64,000 nucleotides of DNA, taken from positions 372,001 through 436,000 of the forward strand of contig JAOTOL010001283.1 in assembly GCA_034440575.1 (NCBI GenBank), in the 5' to 3' direction. The stretch's first letter is position 1. The number at the start of each line of letters is the position of its first letter. The DNA comes from Imbricaverruca yamaguchii (Eukaryota; Arthropoda; Thecostraca; Neoverrucidae). Under the pieces are notes generated by a model. The model was not told where the DNA came from. It saw nothing but the letters and a program-made list of their open reading frames with translations, and searched no databases. Positions 33,308-43,145 of this stretch are shown here, piece by piece. A program made the position numbers and the translations under genes.

Positions 33308-34241
33308 TCACGGCACGGGCGCACGTCGAGGTTTGCCAGAAGTACGTGGGATACACCTTGCTGCACAGTCCAAGACTATTGAGGTGAAATCCTCCATAGG
33401 TATTGCACTACCAGTCCCGTTTTGATTAAAAATGTTTTCCAATTTACCGACAAAATCAGGCCAGTCAGTCTTCTTGCAGTTCCAGCGTTGCTGTCTTGTG
33501 CCAAGAATGGCTACATTGGTAAACTGAAGCCAAACCGGAAAATGATCACTACCTCTAGGGTCTGAGTCAACAGACCAGTCTAAAGATTCTACTAACTGCG
33601 GACTGACCACGCTATTATCCAGGGCGGATGTACTTCCTGAAGGTAATGCTATGTGAGTATGCGTGCCTGTATTCAGTATGCATAGCGACTCCTCGAGGAG
33701 GAATGTATCGAGTTGTCGCCCACGGGTGTTACTGTTAGCGCACCCCCAGGATGTGTGGTGTGCATTGAAGTGACCCAGGAGCAAGATGGGAGGAGGGAGT
33801 TCGGCGAGCAGGCGTCCGAGTTCTGATGAGGGTAAATGTTCGCCAGGGGGAAGGTAAATTGAGCAAATGGTGATATGTCTGTGTCCGAAGGACACCCACC
33901 CATGCTGCCACCGCTTGCAGATTCGTCCGCAGAGTAAGCCGAAGCGTAGGAGAACTGTGATGGACAGCCACTAGGACACCCCCATGTGCTAATATCCAGA
34001 GCGGATGTACTTCCTATTGATTTTATTGACTTCCTATTACTTCCTATTGATTGATATCGACTCCCTTGTCTGTTGAATTGCCCTTACGAAAGACCTGATA
34101 GTCTTAAATAAAACTGGTTTCCGACTAAAAGCTTCGTATCCTGCAGACATACGGCTACAGGGGTGTGCTCACACGTGATGATTTGAAGTTCCTCCAAACT
34201 GGTCCTCACACCACTACAGTTCCATTGTACAACTACTGATG
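33308..34241 (-). pseudogene. LINE AP-type endonuclease, degenerate
   Basis: Begins MSSVVVQWNCSGVRTSLEEL at 34241, with CLQDTKLL (Glu of the family's ET motif replaced by Asp), and is interrupted by a stop and a filler near 34080-33988. It resumes with HGGVLVAVHHS, ICSIYLPPGE, LLLGHFNAHHTSWG (GDFN changed to GHFN) and SDHFPVWLQF. The catalytic changes plus frame breaks mean no nicking activity. The linker downstream reads on, in a shifted frame, to about 32990. Confidence 0.8.
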
Positions 34242-34836
34242 ACATGGCTGGCTAGGCTCGACTAGATGCAACTGAAAAAGTGAACCATAGGTTATGTTTC
34301 TGATATGCCTTTTAGAGAGGCTGTCTGGAGGAATATGGTGGACCAGAGTTAACTATGGCGCGAAAACTAGGAGTGGTTAAGATAAAAAGCAATTAAAGCC
34401 TTGGCTCCGTCCTCCGCCCAAGAAAAGGGACCTCTGGCAAGCCGGGAGTTCCAGCCCGATCCGGTCTCAGGGACTGAGTCCTCGGGCATGAACTTGGCGA
34501 TTCACCCCTGGTGGAGAGCCTGATATTGGTAGGCCTAGTGTTTGGGCCCCAGACGGGGCGGGGGTGTAGGAGGGCCCATCTCACTGGGGGATGGAGTCGG
34601 TCCCTCTACTCGCCGTCGTGGCGATGGGGTGGCCGGCCTCCGAGGAGGAGCCTTCTCGGCTTCTTGGTAACTCCTCTCGCGGCCCCTTTCCATCTGAATA
34701 AGGCGCGGTCGCTTTGCCTCGCGGGCGGGTCTCTCGGCTTCTTGGTAGTGGAGGTTGATGTCTTGAACTTTGATTGGTCGTCGGGACGGAGATGTAGGTG
34801 CTGAGGTGGAAGTCAAGGGTGGGGGCGAGGCCTGGC

Positions 34837-35967
34837 TCACGGGAAGGAGAGAAGGTTCAGGTAGGAAGGAAGTGGATAGGGGAGATTTAGGGATGGTGCT
34901 GGGGATGTGGGGAGCGGTGGGACGTTGGTGCGCGGACGGGACATGGGAGATGGGGATTTCTGGGTGGGTGATGAGGTAGATGGGGAGGTCCTAGGACTGG
35001 GCTGAGAGGACCGAGGAGGCTCCTTGGACCGTTGGACCAGAATCCACTCCCCACCCTCGAGGGTTGATCTAGGAGGGGCCTCAGATGGGCGAGCTGGGCA
35101 TCCACTCGTAGAGGACAGGACCTCAGTCGCATCACTGTCATGTCGGGTTGGCTGCCATTGCCTTCCAGGCGAAGACAGGGGCACCCCAAAAGATCGCAGC
35201 AGGGTCATCAGCTGAGCTATGAGCTCAGATGCCATGTCGGGCTGTATATGTTCCGGACATACCAGATATTTCTTGCGTGTATGTTGTGTGGTTGCGGAGT
35301 TCTCCTGTGCTTTTGTCGCATACGACACCCTTCGGTGGGCTGCTTCGCAAAACTCACGTGCCTCCCTAAATGTGATCTTTCTAGAAAACTTAATTGCAAC
35401 TATCTCCTTCTCTTTCAGAAAAATAGAACAGGAACAGTCATCAGCAGCATGGGGTTTTTGGATGGGGCCACAATGAGAACACATTGGGCTCTGGGCTTCG
35501 CATTTATCTCTGACATGTTCCGTTGAACCACATCTTGCACATGTTTCATGATTTCTACAGTACTGAGAAGTGTGTCCGAAACGGGAACACCGGAAGCATC
35601 TCATCGAGTTAGGTACAAACACACGGACCTTTACACGGACGTATCCAACGGTGATAAACTCCGGGAGATCAGTCGTGCAAAATGTTGGTATGAAGTTGTC
35701 TGTTCGTCGAGTTTCTTGCCCTTTCCTAATAGTTATCCTTCGCGCCTCAACTACTCCCCACTCTGCCAAGCCATCCACCACATCAGCGTCCGACACATCC
35801 CTGAGGTCATAGCAGCTGATGACGCCTTTAGAGTATTTTTTCGCATTGTGTGGAAGAACTTGGATATTTACGGTGACTGTTCGCCTACTACTTTTATTCC
35901 GTACGGTGTATCTTAATTCAGTTGCTTCCATCGCCCTCCTTGAGTCATCTGTAGTTTTAAATTCCAC
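34837..35967 (-). CDS. LINE ORF1, gag-like protein with three zinc knuckles
   Basis: A 376-residue open frame. The N-terminal half is like the RNA-binding domain of Jockey-group ORF1 (RRTVTVNIQVLP, KGVISCYDL). It is followed by CCHC knuckles: CFRCSRFGHTSQYC, CARCGSTEHVRDKC, and a third, imperfect one, CSHCGPIQKPHAADDC. The C-terminal half is Pro/Ser-rich. ORF1 proteins of these LINEs coat the element RNA and help deliver it to chromosomal DNA. The true N-terminus lies upstream in another frame (36217-35984, VSQHTSPPAPRILIIKSVEEG), separated by a frameshift near 35985. The C-terminus continues in a third frame to about 34535. Confidence 0.85.
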   Translation of the reverse strand: MEFKTTDDSRRAMEATELRYTVRNKSSRRTVTVNIQVLPHNAKKYSKGVISCYDLRDVSDADVVDGLAEWGVVEARRITIRKGQETRRTDNFIPTFCTTDLPEFITVGYVRVKVRVFVPNSMRCFRCSRFGHTSQYCRNHETCARCGSTEHVRDKCEAQSPMCSHCGPIQKPHAADDCSCSIFLKEKEIVAIKFSRKITFREAREFCEAAHRRVSYATKAQENSATTQHTRKKYLVCPEHIQPDMASELIAQLMTLLRSFGVPLSSPGRQWQPTRHDSDATEVLSSTSGCPARPSEAPPRSTLEGGEWILVQRSKEPPRSSQPSPRTSPSTSSPTQKSPSPMSRPRTNVPPLPTSPAPSLNLPYPLPSYLNLLSFP

Positions 35968-37342
35968 CTCCAGGCCTCCGCCTCTAAGTTTTTTTCACCC
36001 CAGTACCACCCCTATCCTGTCGCACGCCTCTTTTCTTTGGGATGGTGCAAGCGATGAGACCTTCTTCTACAGACTTTATAATGAGAATACGTGGCGCGGG
36101 GGGACTGGTATGTTGACTGACTCTGTCCCCTACTAGAGGGAACGGGAGTGTTTTTTTGTGTGTTTGTGATTGCCATGCAGTGTAATTGGTTTCAGCTCCC
36201 TGGGCGCCATACCGCAAAGGGCCCTACTGAGGGGATGCTTGGGTCCCGCGCACGGGAGGTCGCCAGGTCCGAGGAGCCATACGGGGCAGGCGGCGCCTTC
36301 GCCCGGTCGGGAGAGAGAGACTTACCACTCCGACCGGGATCCAGCACCGCCCACCCCTTGACCCCGGCTGGCCGGGCCGGCGGGCACCGGGAAGAGTCTC
36401 AGACCCCCGGCCCGAGTCGACCAGCCACTTGGCCCGCGTGAGGCCCCACAGGTCTGCCCGTACCTCCGGGATATCGGGACCAAAGAGGTGTGTTGGTCCC
36501 CCGTCACAACTTGCAGCGTGCGACGGGGACCTCAACCTCAACCCCTGGGGGACTCAGTCAACCCAGGGGGACGGACCGAGGGGGGGGGGTGGCTACCCCG
36601 ATAAAACTGAAACGGGGAAGTTGTTCTGCTTGCTCAAGGTAGGGATAGTTGGTGTTGCAGGGCCAGATGAAGGACATTGATGTTCGGATGAGATGGGTAT
36701 TGGAGTGGGAGCATATGGATGGAAGGATGAGTGAGCCACTTCTGATCTGGCCCCTCGCCGGCTCACCGATGTTCTGGGAATCAGGCACTCAATCCCCCCA
36801 CCGCGTAAAGGTGGTACCTCGCCGGGGGGGGGGGGTAGAATCGGGGATTAACACGTGCAATGACATTCCTTTTTCGTTGGGAGGGTTTCGAGCCACGGCA
36901 ACCCAATACGCCTTTAACGCTGACGTAGTTCTTGTGTTAATCATTCGAAGAGCCTTTTTGTCACCCTGACAGCGTTTGAAAAACATCATCTCCCATGGAC
37001 GAACATTCGTGGGCCTGCCGCTGATTTCGACGTCCATTTATATCCATATGGATGGCCGTCACACAGAACGCCGTGCATTAGGTAACTGCTGCCGAGAGAA
37101 CGCGCCCGTCAATGTCTCTCAAGTACCCACTTAAATACACGCCGCCATTCGCACACATTTGCAGTGGTCATCGAGTGCTTCACTTGTGCATGCATTATAC
37201 AATGGTTAAGTAAACATACATTATACAATGGTGGCTTGTACACGATATAACATCTTCTGCAATCTACCACGAATACACGACGAATCGGCGAAAATGCTGC
37301 CGCCGACTGCCGCGTTTTTCAGACCAGCTTTCCTCATTTCAG

Positions 37343-37929
37343 CCGGCCGACCACGCGATAGGTCAGCGTCGTACAACCTGCCGCGGATCGTGGTGACCCC
37401 GGCCGAGCCGCCGCGCCGCGACTCGACACCCCCCGGCGGCGCCGCCGCCTCCGATGACGTCACGAGCGCCCCGAGCAGCGACGCCGTCTCGCCGGTCCGC
37501 AAGCCAACCGCCAGCCGACCCAAGCGTCGCATGCTGGCCCGCCTGAGCCGCACCAGGAAGGCGGCCACCGACGGCGACGGCTGCGGGCCGGCCGCCGCCG
37601 TCGCTGTCGTCGTCGTCGCCGACGGGCCCAGGTTCATGTCGGTGCGTGCGGCCGGCGGCGGCGGCGACGTCCCGAGTGACGTGGCGGGTCGTCTGCGGGC
37701 CTACACGGAGAGCGTGCCGGGTGGTGGCAGGGTGACCGGCCGCTCCGGAAGCGCCGCCTCGCTCACTGCCGAGTTTCAGCAGTACCTGGCGGAGCGCGTG
37801 GCCGAGCTGCGCGAGCGGCGCCGGCGCGGCTGCAGCGACGACCAGCTGCGCGACCAGTTCCTGCGCGAGATCGGCGGCATGTTGCGCGAGATCGCCGACC
37901 AGCTGCGCGCCGAGCGGCAGCAGCAGCAG
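37343..37929 (+). CDS. BH3-like host gene, exon 2 (residues 43-238) with candidate BH3 motif
   Basis: Begins after a strong acceptor (CTTTCCTCATTTCAG) in the phase needed by exon 1 and ends at CAG/GTGGGG in phase 0. The protein is rich in Arg, Ala, Ser and Gly, with a basic patch (SRPKRRMLARLSRTRK) and a probably disordered middle. Its last 30 residues form a helix with a BH3 pattern: Ile219, Leu223, Ile226, Ala227, Asp228, Leu230, within REIGGMLREIADQLRAER. The LR-x-IADQ core is like Bmf, and the REIG start like Puma. In known BH3-only proteins this helix binds the groove of Bcl-2 family proteins and triggers mitochondrial apoptosis. No dynein light chain motif (as in Bim/Bmf) is visible. 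Alternative: an unrelated amphipathic or coiled-coil helix. Confidence 0.6.
37870..37905 (+). other. Candidate BH3 core motif (Ile219-Leu230)
   Basis: Codons for I-GGM-L-RE-I-A-D-Q-L. Relative to the family consensus the four hydrophobic anchors are Ile219, Leu223, Ile226 and Leu230, the small residue is Ala227 and the invariant acidic residue is Asp228. The spacing matches Bim exactly. Confidence 0.6.
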
Positions 37930-37999
37930 GTGGGGAGTGGCCGGCCAGGGGGCAGCCGCAGCGGTGGGGTCCGCAGGTTACGACACGATGATGGGAAGG

Positions 38000-38220
38000 T
38001 CAGGAGATATCAGTCCGGTGAGGAGTAGTGATGGTAATGGCAGGACATCATGGAATAGTGAGGCCAGGGAGTACCAGTTCGGGCACGGACGCAGTGATGA
38101 TAATGGCAGAACACCATAGGGTAGTCAGGCCAGGAAATACAAATCCGGGGGCGGACACAGTGGTGGTGGTGGCAGAACGTATCATCGTAGGATAGGGAGG
38201 CCAGGAAGTGTGTACCATCC
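38000..38220. repeat. Tandem repeat, ~72-bp unit, about 3 copies
   Basis: Units share GTGATG(G/A)TAATGGCAG(G/A)ACA, CATAGGGTAGTCAGGCCAGG and GGGC(A/G)CGGAC. They lie in intron 2, immediately after the exon 2 donor. Confidence 0.65.
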
Positions 38221-38491
38221 CCGGTATTCAGAACAGTGGCTAGGCTAAAAGACAAGTCATCAAAAACTGCGCATAGTCTTATTAGAGCTTCAGCCCTAAG
38301 AGTCTGCCCCAGTCAGAATGCAGCCTGCATTGCTTTTTTTAATGAGCTTCTGATATATTAGGGACGTCAGAGGTCACTAGAAGTGAGCCAGTAAGGGAAC
38401 TGAAATGAATATCGCACCATCATTTGCAGACGTGACGTCTCATTCTCTTGTACATTCACCAAATACTATGAGCAGGCAGCATATCAAAGTC

Positions 38492-38548
38492 GTTGGTTAT
38501 TTGAGCTTCAGAGCGCATCGACCAGGTTTGGTCATTTAGCGTCCATCG
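38492..38548 (-). mobile_element. 57-bp LINE 3'-end micro-insertion, ~10-bp TSD
   Basis: Flanked by TATCAAAGTC (38482-38491) and TATGAAAGTC (38549-38558). The insert carries GGTTATTTGAGCTTCAGAGC, then GCATCGACCAGGTTTGGTC, then ATTTAGCGTCC, i.e. the LINE 3' end reversed. The inner GACCA/TGGTC arms pair perfectly here. Confidence 0.7.
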
Positions 38549-39567
38549 TATGAAAGTCCGGTCACATCGTGTTACTTTTCCGTGTTACTTGCTTTTTGTC
38601 CTATGCATCGATTTCCAGGGCATGTGGCTACACATTATGGCAGACAGACAGACTTTATTGAGGTCATCCACAATTGACTTGTGGCTATTACGACATCTCG
38701 TCAAATAGATAAAACAACACAGCACAAAAGGTAAAAAGAGGGTGAAAATCACAGAATACAAATTAATTTAAAAAAAATGACAGCAAGTCGAGCAGTCTAT
38801 CAGTCCGGCACGGGCGGCACGTCAAGTAGATACCTCCGTAGGTGGCGACCAAAGATCGCCACGGGAAGTCGCGTCAGCTCAGGTGGCAGTGAGTTGTACA
38901 TGTGTGGCGCTCTGGAACTAAAGCGTCTCTTCCCCATCTCGGTGCAGGACCGGGAGACATACAAGTTGTGGTCTTGACGGGTGGTCCGGTCACGAATCTC
39001 CGCCATGGTGGTGAGATCGTGAGCCAGTGACTCTGGCTCACCATGGAGACGCACCTTGTGTATGAGGCAAAGGGCGTGATAACTCGCCAGGTTCTCCGCG
39101 CTGAGCCAGCCCAGCCTCCTCAGCAGATCCGAAACGCGGTCAAACTTTTTGCGGCCGAAAATTACCTTTGCCGAGTAGTTTATAATTTTTTTAATGCGAG
39201 ATATTCTTTTTTCCTTCGTTACCATACACAGAAAGACAGTAGCGGATCTGCGAGAAGATCAGAGCATTGACCAGCGCGGAGATGACGGCAGGTGGAAGGT
39301 GCCCCCTCAGATGCGACAGACCACCCAGAACTCCAAAACAACGCCGAGTCAATTCTGAGACGTGCGAGTCCCAGCTGAGAGAGCGATCGAAAATAAGACC
39401 GATATTTTTGCATTCCGAAATTTCACTGTGACATCCGGTAAGGCACGCAGATTTTGTGGGCTGCCCAACATCATCAGCTGTGTCTTAGCTACGTTAATTT
39501 TCAGTCCATTTGCTCGAAATCAGATATCGAGGGAGGCCAGAACTGTTTCCATATGAGTGACAACATC

Positions 39568-40290
39568 TTAAATTTGAGATTTCTTACCACTGACCAAAAT
39601 TTGGGTGTCGTCGGCGTATTGAACAACTACTGCACCTTCGGCGAACAGGCTGAGGTCGTTGGCGAAGACACAGTAGAGGAGAGGTCCGAGAGATGATCCT
39701 TGAAAAACGCCGATGTTGTTGGGCAACGGGGCAGATTTGTGGACGACACCCAGACTGTCAGTAGGGCTGACACTATGGGTGTGGTTCTGAAGATAAGCCG
39801 AAAACCAAGAAGTACCGATGCTGTGGAGACTTAATTTTGACAGGAATTTTGAGTGATCTATCACATCAAAGCACTTGCTCAAATCCAGCAGGCAGAGAAG
39901 GGACACCTCTCCATGGTCACATGCGGATAGGATCTGGTCAGATATGGAGATCAGAGCGGTTTCCGTCGAGTGACGAGGACGGAAGCCGTGCTGCGTTTGG
40001 GATAGGAGGTGGTTATCGGACAGGCAACTGTAGAGTTGCTGGTGGACGGCACGCTCTACAATTTTCGCAATGACTGGGACGATGGAGATAGGACGGAAAT
40101 TGGAAGGGTTACAGGGATCACCGGACTTGAAGATGGGATGGACGAGGGAGTGCTTCCAAGAATTAGGAACATCGGATTGGGCAATGCTGGAATTGACCAA
40201 ATGCAGGAGCACCTCACCAAACGAGTCGAAGCACACCCTGAACATGTGGATGCTGATGCCGCCCCCGCCACAGGCCGACGACCTGCTCAT
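39568..40290 (-). CDS. LINE reverse transcriptase core
   Basis: A 240-residue open frame covering the RT fingers and palm: NSWKHSLVHPIFKSGDP, NFRPISIVPVIAKIVERAV, QHGFRPRHSTETALI, LLCLLDLSKCFDVIDHSKFL, GVFQGSSLGPLLYCVFANDL and VVQYADDTQILVSG with an intact YADD. The usual SGVPQGS block reads IGVFQGS here. It ends just after the active site at a stop. The C-terminal part lies in another frame at 39225-38800 (KIINYSAKVIFGRKK, MYNSLPPELTRLP). Confidence 0.88.
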   Translation of the reverse strand: MSRSSACGGGGISIHMFRVCFDSFGEVLLHLVNSSIAQSDVPNSWKHSLVHPIFKSGDPCNPSNFRPISIVPVIAKIVERAVHQQLYSCLSDNHLLSQTQHGFRPRHSTETALISISDQILSACDHGEVSLLCLLDLSKCFDVIDHSKFLSKLSLHSIGTSWFSAYLQNHTHSVSPTDSLGVVHKSAPLPNNIGVFQGSSLGPLLYCVFANDLSLFAEGAVVVQYADDTQILVSGKKSQI

Positions 40291-40818
40291 CCCAAAGACG
40301 ATGGTTCACAGCTGAGATAGCGACAACGACTCCAGGGTGAACGCACAGGCACCGACACGCGGCAAGCGGCAGGAGATACTCGGCGTCGCTCCCATACTCC
40401 TAACCTCGTTAGCCACGCACGGGCCCACGCGGACAAAAAATCGGTTAAGGTCATCAACTGTCACGTCGGGCAGCTTACGAATGGCCTGCTTCCCGCCGAC
40501 AAATGATCTGACATGGCGCCACATTGACCTCTGCCCATCCTCACGGATTCGCCGCTCAACGTCGTTCCGGCTATCACATCTAATCGCCGATCGTACAGCT
40601 CGGTTGGCGTCCCTGTACTCCGTGGACTGGTGCCCATAAATGGTCAGCGCACCACGGCGGCGACACATTAAAGCTTTAGTTCCATCTGATACGACCGTGG
40701 CGCTAGGGTTCCTGATTCTAACAGTCCTGATGGGAGCATGGATGTTAATGATGGGTAAAAAGATGTCCAGAAAACAGTCCCACTTGAGCGTGACGGAGGG
40801 AGAATTAAAAACAGAACT

Positions 40819-41811
40819 CTAGTCAGCCAAACAAAGATCGTAAAGCAAAGCATTCGGATCAGTCTGGCGAACGCAACGCGTGCGAACGGTGGCGCCGCTC
40901 TGTCTGGATCTGGGCACATCGACAGAACAACGAACGAATCTGTGCGGACTAAAATGACAAAATTGTGTACGGCAGTGCTGCACAATGTCACGACAGTTGG
41001 TGATAACTACGTCAAGGAGAGAGCCAGTTGAATAGGTGGGCGAGGTCACACACTGAAGTAACGAGTAATCCAAAATAAAATTAGACAGCACACGCCTACC
41101 TTGGTCCGAGTCTGGTTTCCGCAAGTCACAATTTAAATCTCCGCAAATAAAAAGTTTGAACTTCGGATAGTCAACAATCACACGCTGGAATTGTGCTTCT
41201 AGGTCTACAAAGTCCGCTTTCAAGTCGGTCAGATTCCGTCTCGGTGGACGATATGCGGTGCAGATGATGAATTGGCGCTTGCTGTCTGGCTTAACCAACA
41301 CCCACAACGTCTCCAGCTTGCTGTTGGGATGGTTGATAGCCGTTGTGATTGTCAGCGGAGACGCGTTGGTACCTTCCCTGGCGGCCAGTGCCACTCCTCC
41401 GTACCCTCGCCCGTCGGGGCGATCGGCCCGGTACAACTGGTACCCAGGCAGCAGCAGCAATCTGTTGGGCGTCGCAGGCTTCAGCCAGGTTTCGGCCAGG
41501 CATATGATGTCATACTTGTAGCAATGTAGTACTTCAGACATTTCTAGTAATTTTGGCTTAATGCTTTGGATGTTCAGCACGCAAATGTTGAGTCTTGAAC
41601 TGGGAGCTGGCCATAGGTTCCTCTGTCGGCGTTGGGCGCCTTTGCTCCCTCGCTTCCTCGCGCCAGGCGCGCGCCTGCCGCGCCTGCGGGTGGCGGCCGG
41701 AGTTCGCTGATAGGCCGCCTGGCATCGCTGACCCAATGCCGGCGGGCACGCGGTCACCCAGCGATGTGCCGCCGCTTCCAAGGTCACCGGCGGGAATCGA
41801 GTGCCGGACAC
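40819..41811 (-). CDS. LINE endonuclease domain
   Basis: A 330-residue open frame with a complete AP-endonuclease-like domain: LNICVLNIQSIKPK, IICLAETWLKP (catalytic Glu), GYGGVALAARE, IICTAYRPPRRN, FICGDLNCDLRKPDSDQGRR (GDLN word) and SLLDVVITN. The first ~75 residues are Arg/Ala-rich and probably 5' UTR read-through rather than protein. The domain stops at 40819, before the usual SDH block, where a frame break occurs. Role: target-site nicking for retrotransposition. Confidence 0.85.
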   Translation of the reverse strand: MSGTRFPPVTLEAAAHRWVTACPPALGQRCQAAYQRTPAATRRRGRRAPGARKRGSKGAQRRQRNLWPAPSSRLNICVLNIQSIKPKLLEMSEVLHCYKYDIICLAETWLKPATPNRLLLLPGYQLYRADRPDGRGYGGVALAAREGTNASPLTITTAINHPNSKLETLWVLVKPDSKRQFIICTAYRPPRRNLTDLKADFVDLEAQFQRVIVDYPKFKLFICGDLNCDLRKPDSDQGRRVLSNFILDYSLLQCVTSPTYSTGSLLDVVITNCRDIVQHCRTQFCHFSPHRFVRCSVDVPRSRQSGATVRTRCVRQTDPNALLYDLCLAD

Positions 41812-42316
41812 AAGGCGGGGGCAGGCGAACAGCAGGGGCCGCGATCAGCACGATGACACGCACCACAGCCAGCAGCACAACAAGCCGCAGTATGTCCCGA
41901 TGACTTGGTTGTATGTCCCGCAGTATGGTTTGTGTAGCCTGTGGATCGAGCAACCTTGCTCAACATCTTCCCCTGATCATATGATGATAGTTTATGCTTT
42001 CTTGTGATGCTGTCTCCCAATTTTCGCGGAGTCTTCCGGGCGCCAAGCAAAGAAGAAATGATATTATTCATGGATGTGGGACTTTCTTTTTAGGTGGTAG
42101 GGGTGGGTGAACACGCATGATTTTTATCATCAAACATATAGGAGGCCCGCCATCCTCAGTCACTTCCGCAAGTTGGCACCCGTAACGGATGGTTATCCGT
42201 GCTCCTGTTAATCTTCTCCAGCCGCATGTGGAACTCTCCCTGGCTGCGACGGACCACTTTCTTGGCTCCGCGGCGCACTTTCAGTCAACTGCGCTGACGG
42301 CTCCGTCCGTCGGCAG

Positions 42317-42481
42317 GACGAGGAGCAGCGGCGACGACAGCAGCAAGCTCTGTTGCCGTCTCGGCTGGCCTCCAGCGCCGCCCGTCGGCTGAGCAGGAGC
42401 CTGCAGGCGGCCGGCAGTGCCGTCCAGCAGGCGCTCCACTTTTTGACCAGGTCCGGCTCGCGCGGCGACGAGCCCGACTGA
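42317..42481 (+). CDS. BH3-like host gene, exon 3 (residues 239-292, stop)
   Basis: Follows acceptor CCGTCCGTCGGCAG in phase 0, matching the end of exon 2. It encodes 54 residues: a Gln/Arg-rich continuation (DEEQRRRQQQ), then an amphipathic stretch (SLQAAGSAVQQALHFLT) and an acidic end (RGDEPD) before TGA at 42479-42481. The hydrophobic stretch is where Bim and Bmf carry their short membrane-targeting tails, but it is weaker here. The polypyrimidine tract is only fair. A competing AG at 42284 would break the frame. GC-rich 3' flanking sequence (to about 43450) probably includes the 3' UTR. I saw no clear AATAAA. Confidence 0.55.
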   Translation, partial: DEEQRRRQQQALLPSRLASSAARRLSRSLQAAGSAVQQALHFLTRSGSRGDEPD

Positions 42482-42929
42482 GGCGGCTCGGCACGGAGCC
42501 GCACCGCTAGCGAGACAGCACCAGCACCATCCAGACGAGCCGGTCAGGCGCAGCTGGCCGGACGGTGTGCCGGGAGGCGTGGCTGACGCTGCAGCCGCGC
42601 CGACGCTCGGGCCGGGGCGCGCGTACCGCCGTCAGTGGACGGACGCCGGCGGAATCCTCAGCACGGCCAACTTCTGCAGAGGCGGCGAGCACGGCACTGC
42701 ACGGCAATGGCTCGTCCCAGCCGGCGTCGACTCGTCTCAGCAACGGCCGGCGTCGTCAGCATCACCGCGCTCGTTCTGACGCGCGGCTCGTCCGCGATAG
42801 AGAGGTCGCCCCAGTCGGCAGGGTACACGGAGGCCGACACTGCGAGTTCCCCTCTGGCGGTTGACCGTGAGCCAGGCCTGAGCCGCGCCGTCGCGCTCGC
42901 CGACCACCGCTAGTGTTCGTCGCAACTGC

Positions 42930-43145
42930 GAGGGCGTGCAGGAGACGGGGCCGGCGTGTTTGACCGGGAGTCAACCGTGGGTACGAGGCTCAATTGGGAG
43001 AGCAGAAGATGGGGTCGGTGTAAGTCGGGGCCGAGAGTCAACCATGGGTCCGAGCCTGAGGTCGGAGTGCAGGAGATGGGGTCGGCGTGTGCCAGGGATC
43101 GGGGGTCGGCCGTGTGTCAGAGGCTGAGGTGGGAGTGCGCGCCTG
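42930..43145. repeat. Tandem repeat, ~67-bp unit, about 3 copies, GC-rich
   Basis: Units share GAGTCAACC(G/A)TGGGT, CGAGCCTGAGGTCGGAGTGC and AGGAGATGGGGTCGGCGTGT. Located in the GC-rich DNA after exon 3, possibly within the 3' UTR. Confidence 0.65.

Larger units (their letters stand above)
32879..36540 (-). mobile_element. I/Jockey-group LINE, antisense in intron 1, RT deleted
   Basis: Minus-strand non-LTR element with a gag-like ORF1 (36217-34535), an endonuclease (34241-33308), linker sequence to about 32990, and then the family's 3'-end hairpin and an (AACT)n tail at 32879-32935. The RT, RNase H and C-terminal parts are missing between the linker and the 3' end. The 5' end is uncertain: GC-rich 5' UTR-like sequence reaches about 36540. 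Frameshifts are frequent, and a templated filler lies at 33988-34080. Confidence 0.85.
38640..41960 (-). mobile_element. L2/CR1-like LINE, antisense in intron 2
   Basis: Minus-strand LINE of about 3.3 kb. Order: endonuclease (41811-40819), a linker (40668-40306), reverse transcriptase (40290-39568), a C-terminal domain (39225-38800), then a 3' UTR with an AATAAA word and a (TCTG)n tail (38641-38660). Only a few frame breaks separate the blocks, so it is fairly young. Its 5' end merges with GC-rich sequence near 41960. The (TCTG)n tail differs from the CR1 tail in this window, so it is a separate family. Confidence 0.9.

Noticed and set aside
41558..41953. Minus-strand frame 41953-41558 as ORF1 of the L2/CR1-like LINE
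   Set aside because: It overlaps the endonuclease frame, is Ala/Arg-rich from GC bias, and shows no RNA-binding or zinc motif.
42507..42974. Overlapping open frames after exon 3
   Set aside because: GC-rich sequence open on both strands with no domain. Probably 3' UTR or intergenic DNA.
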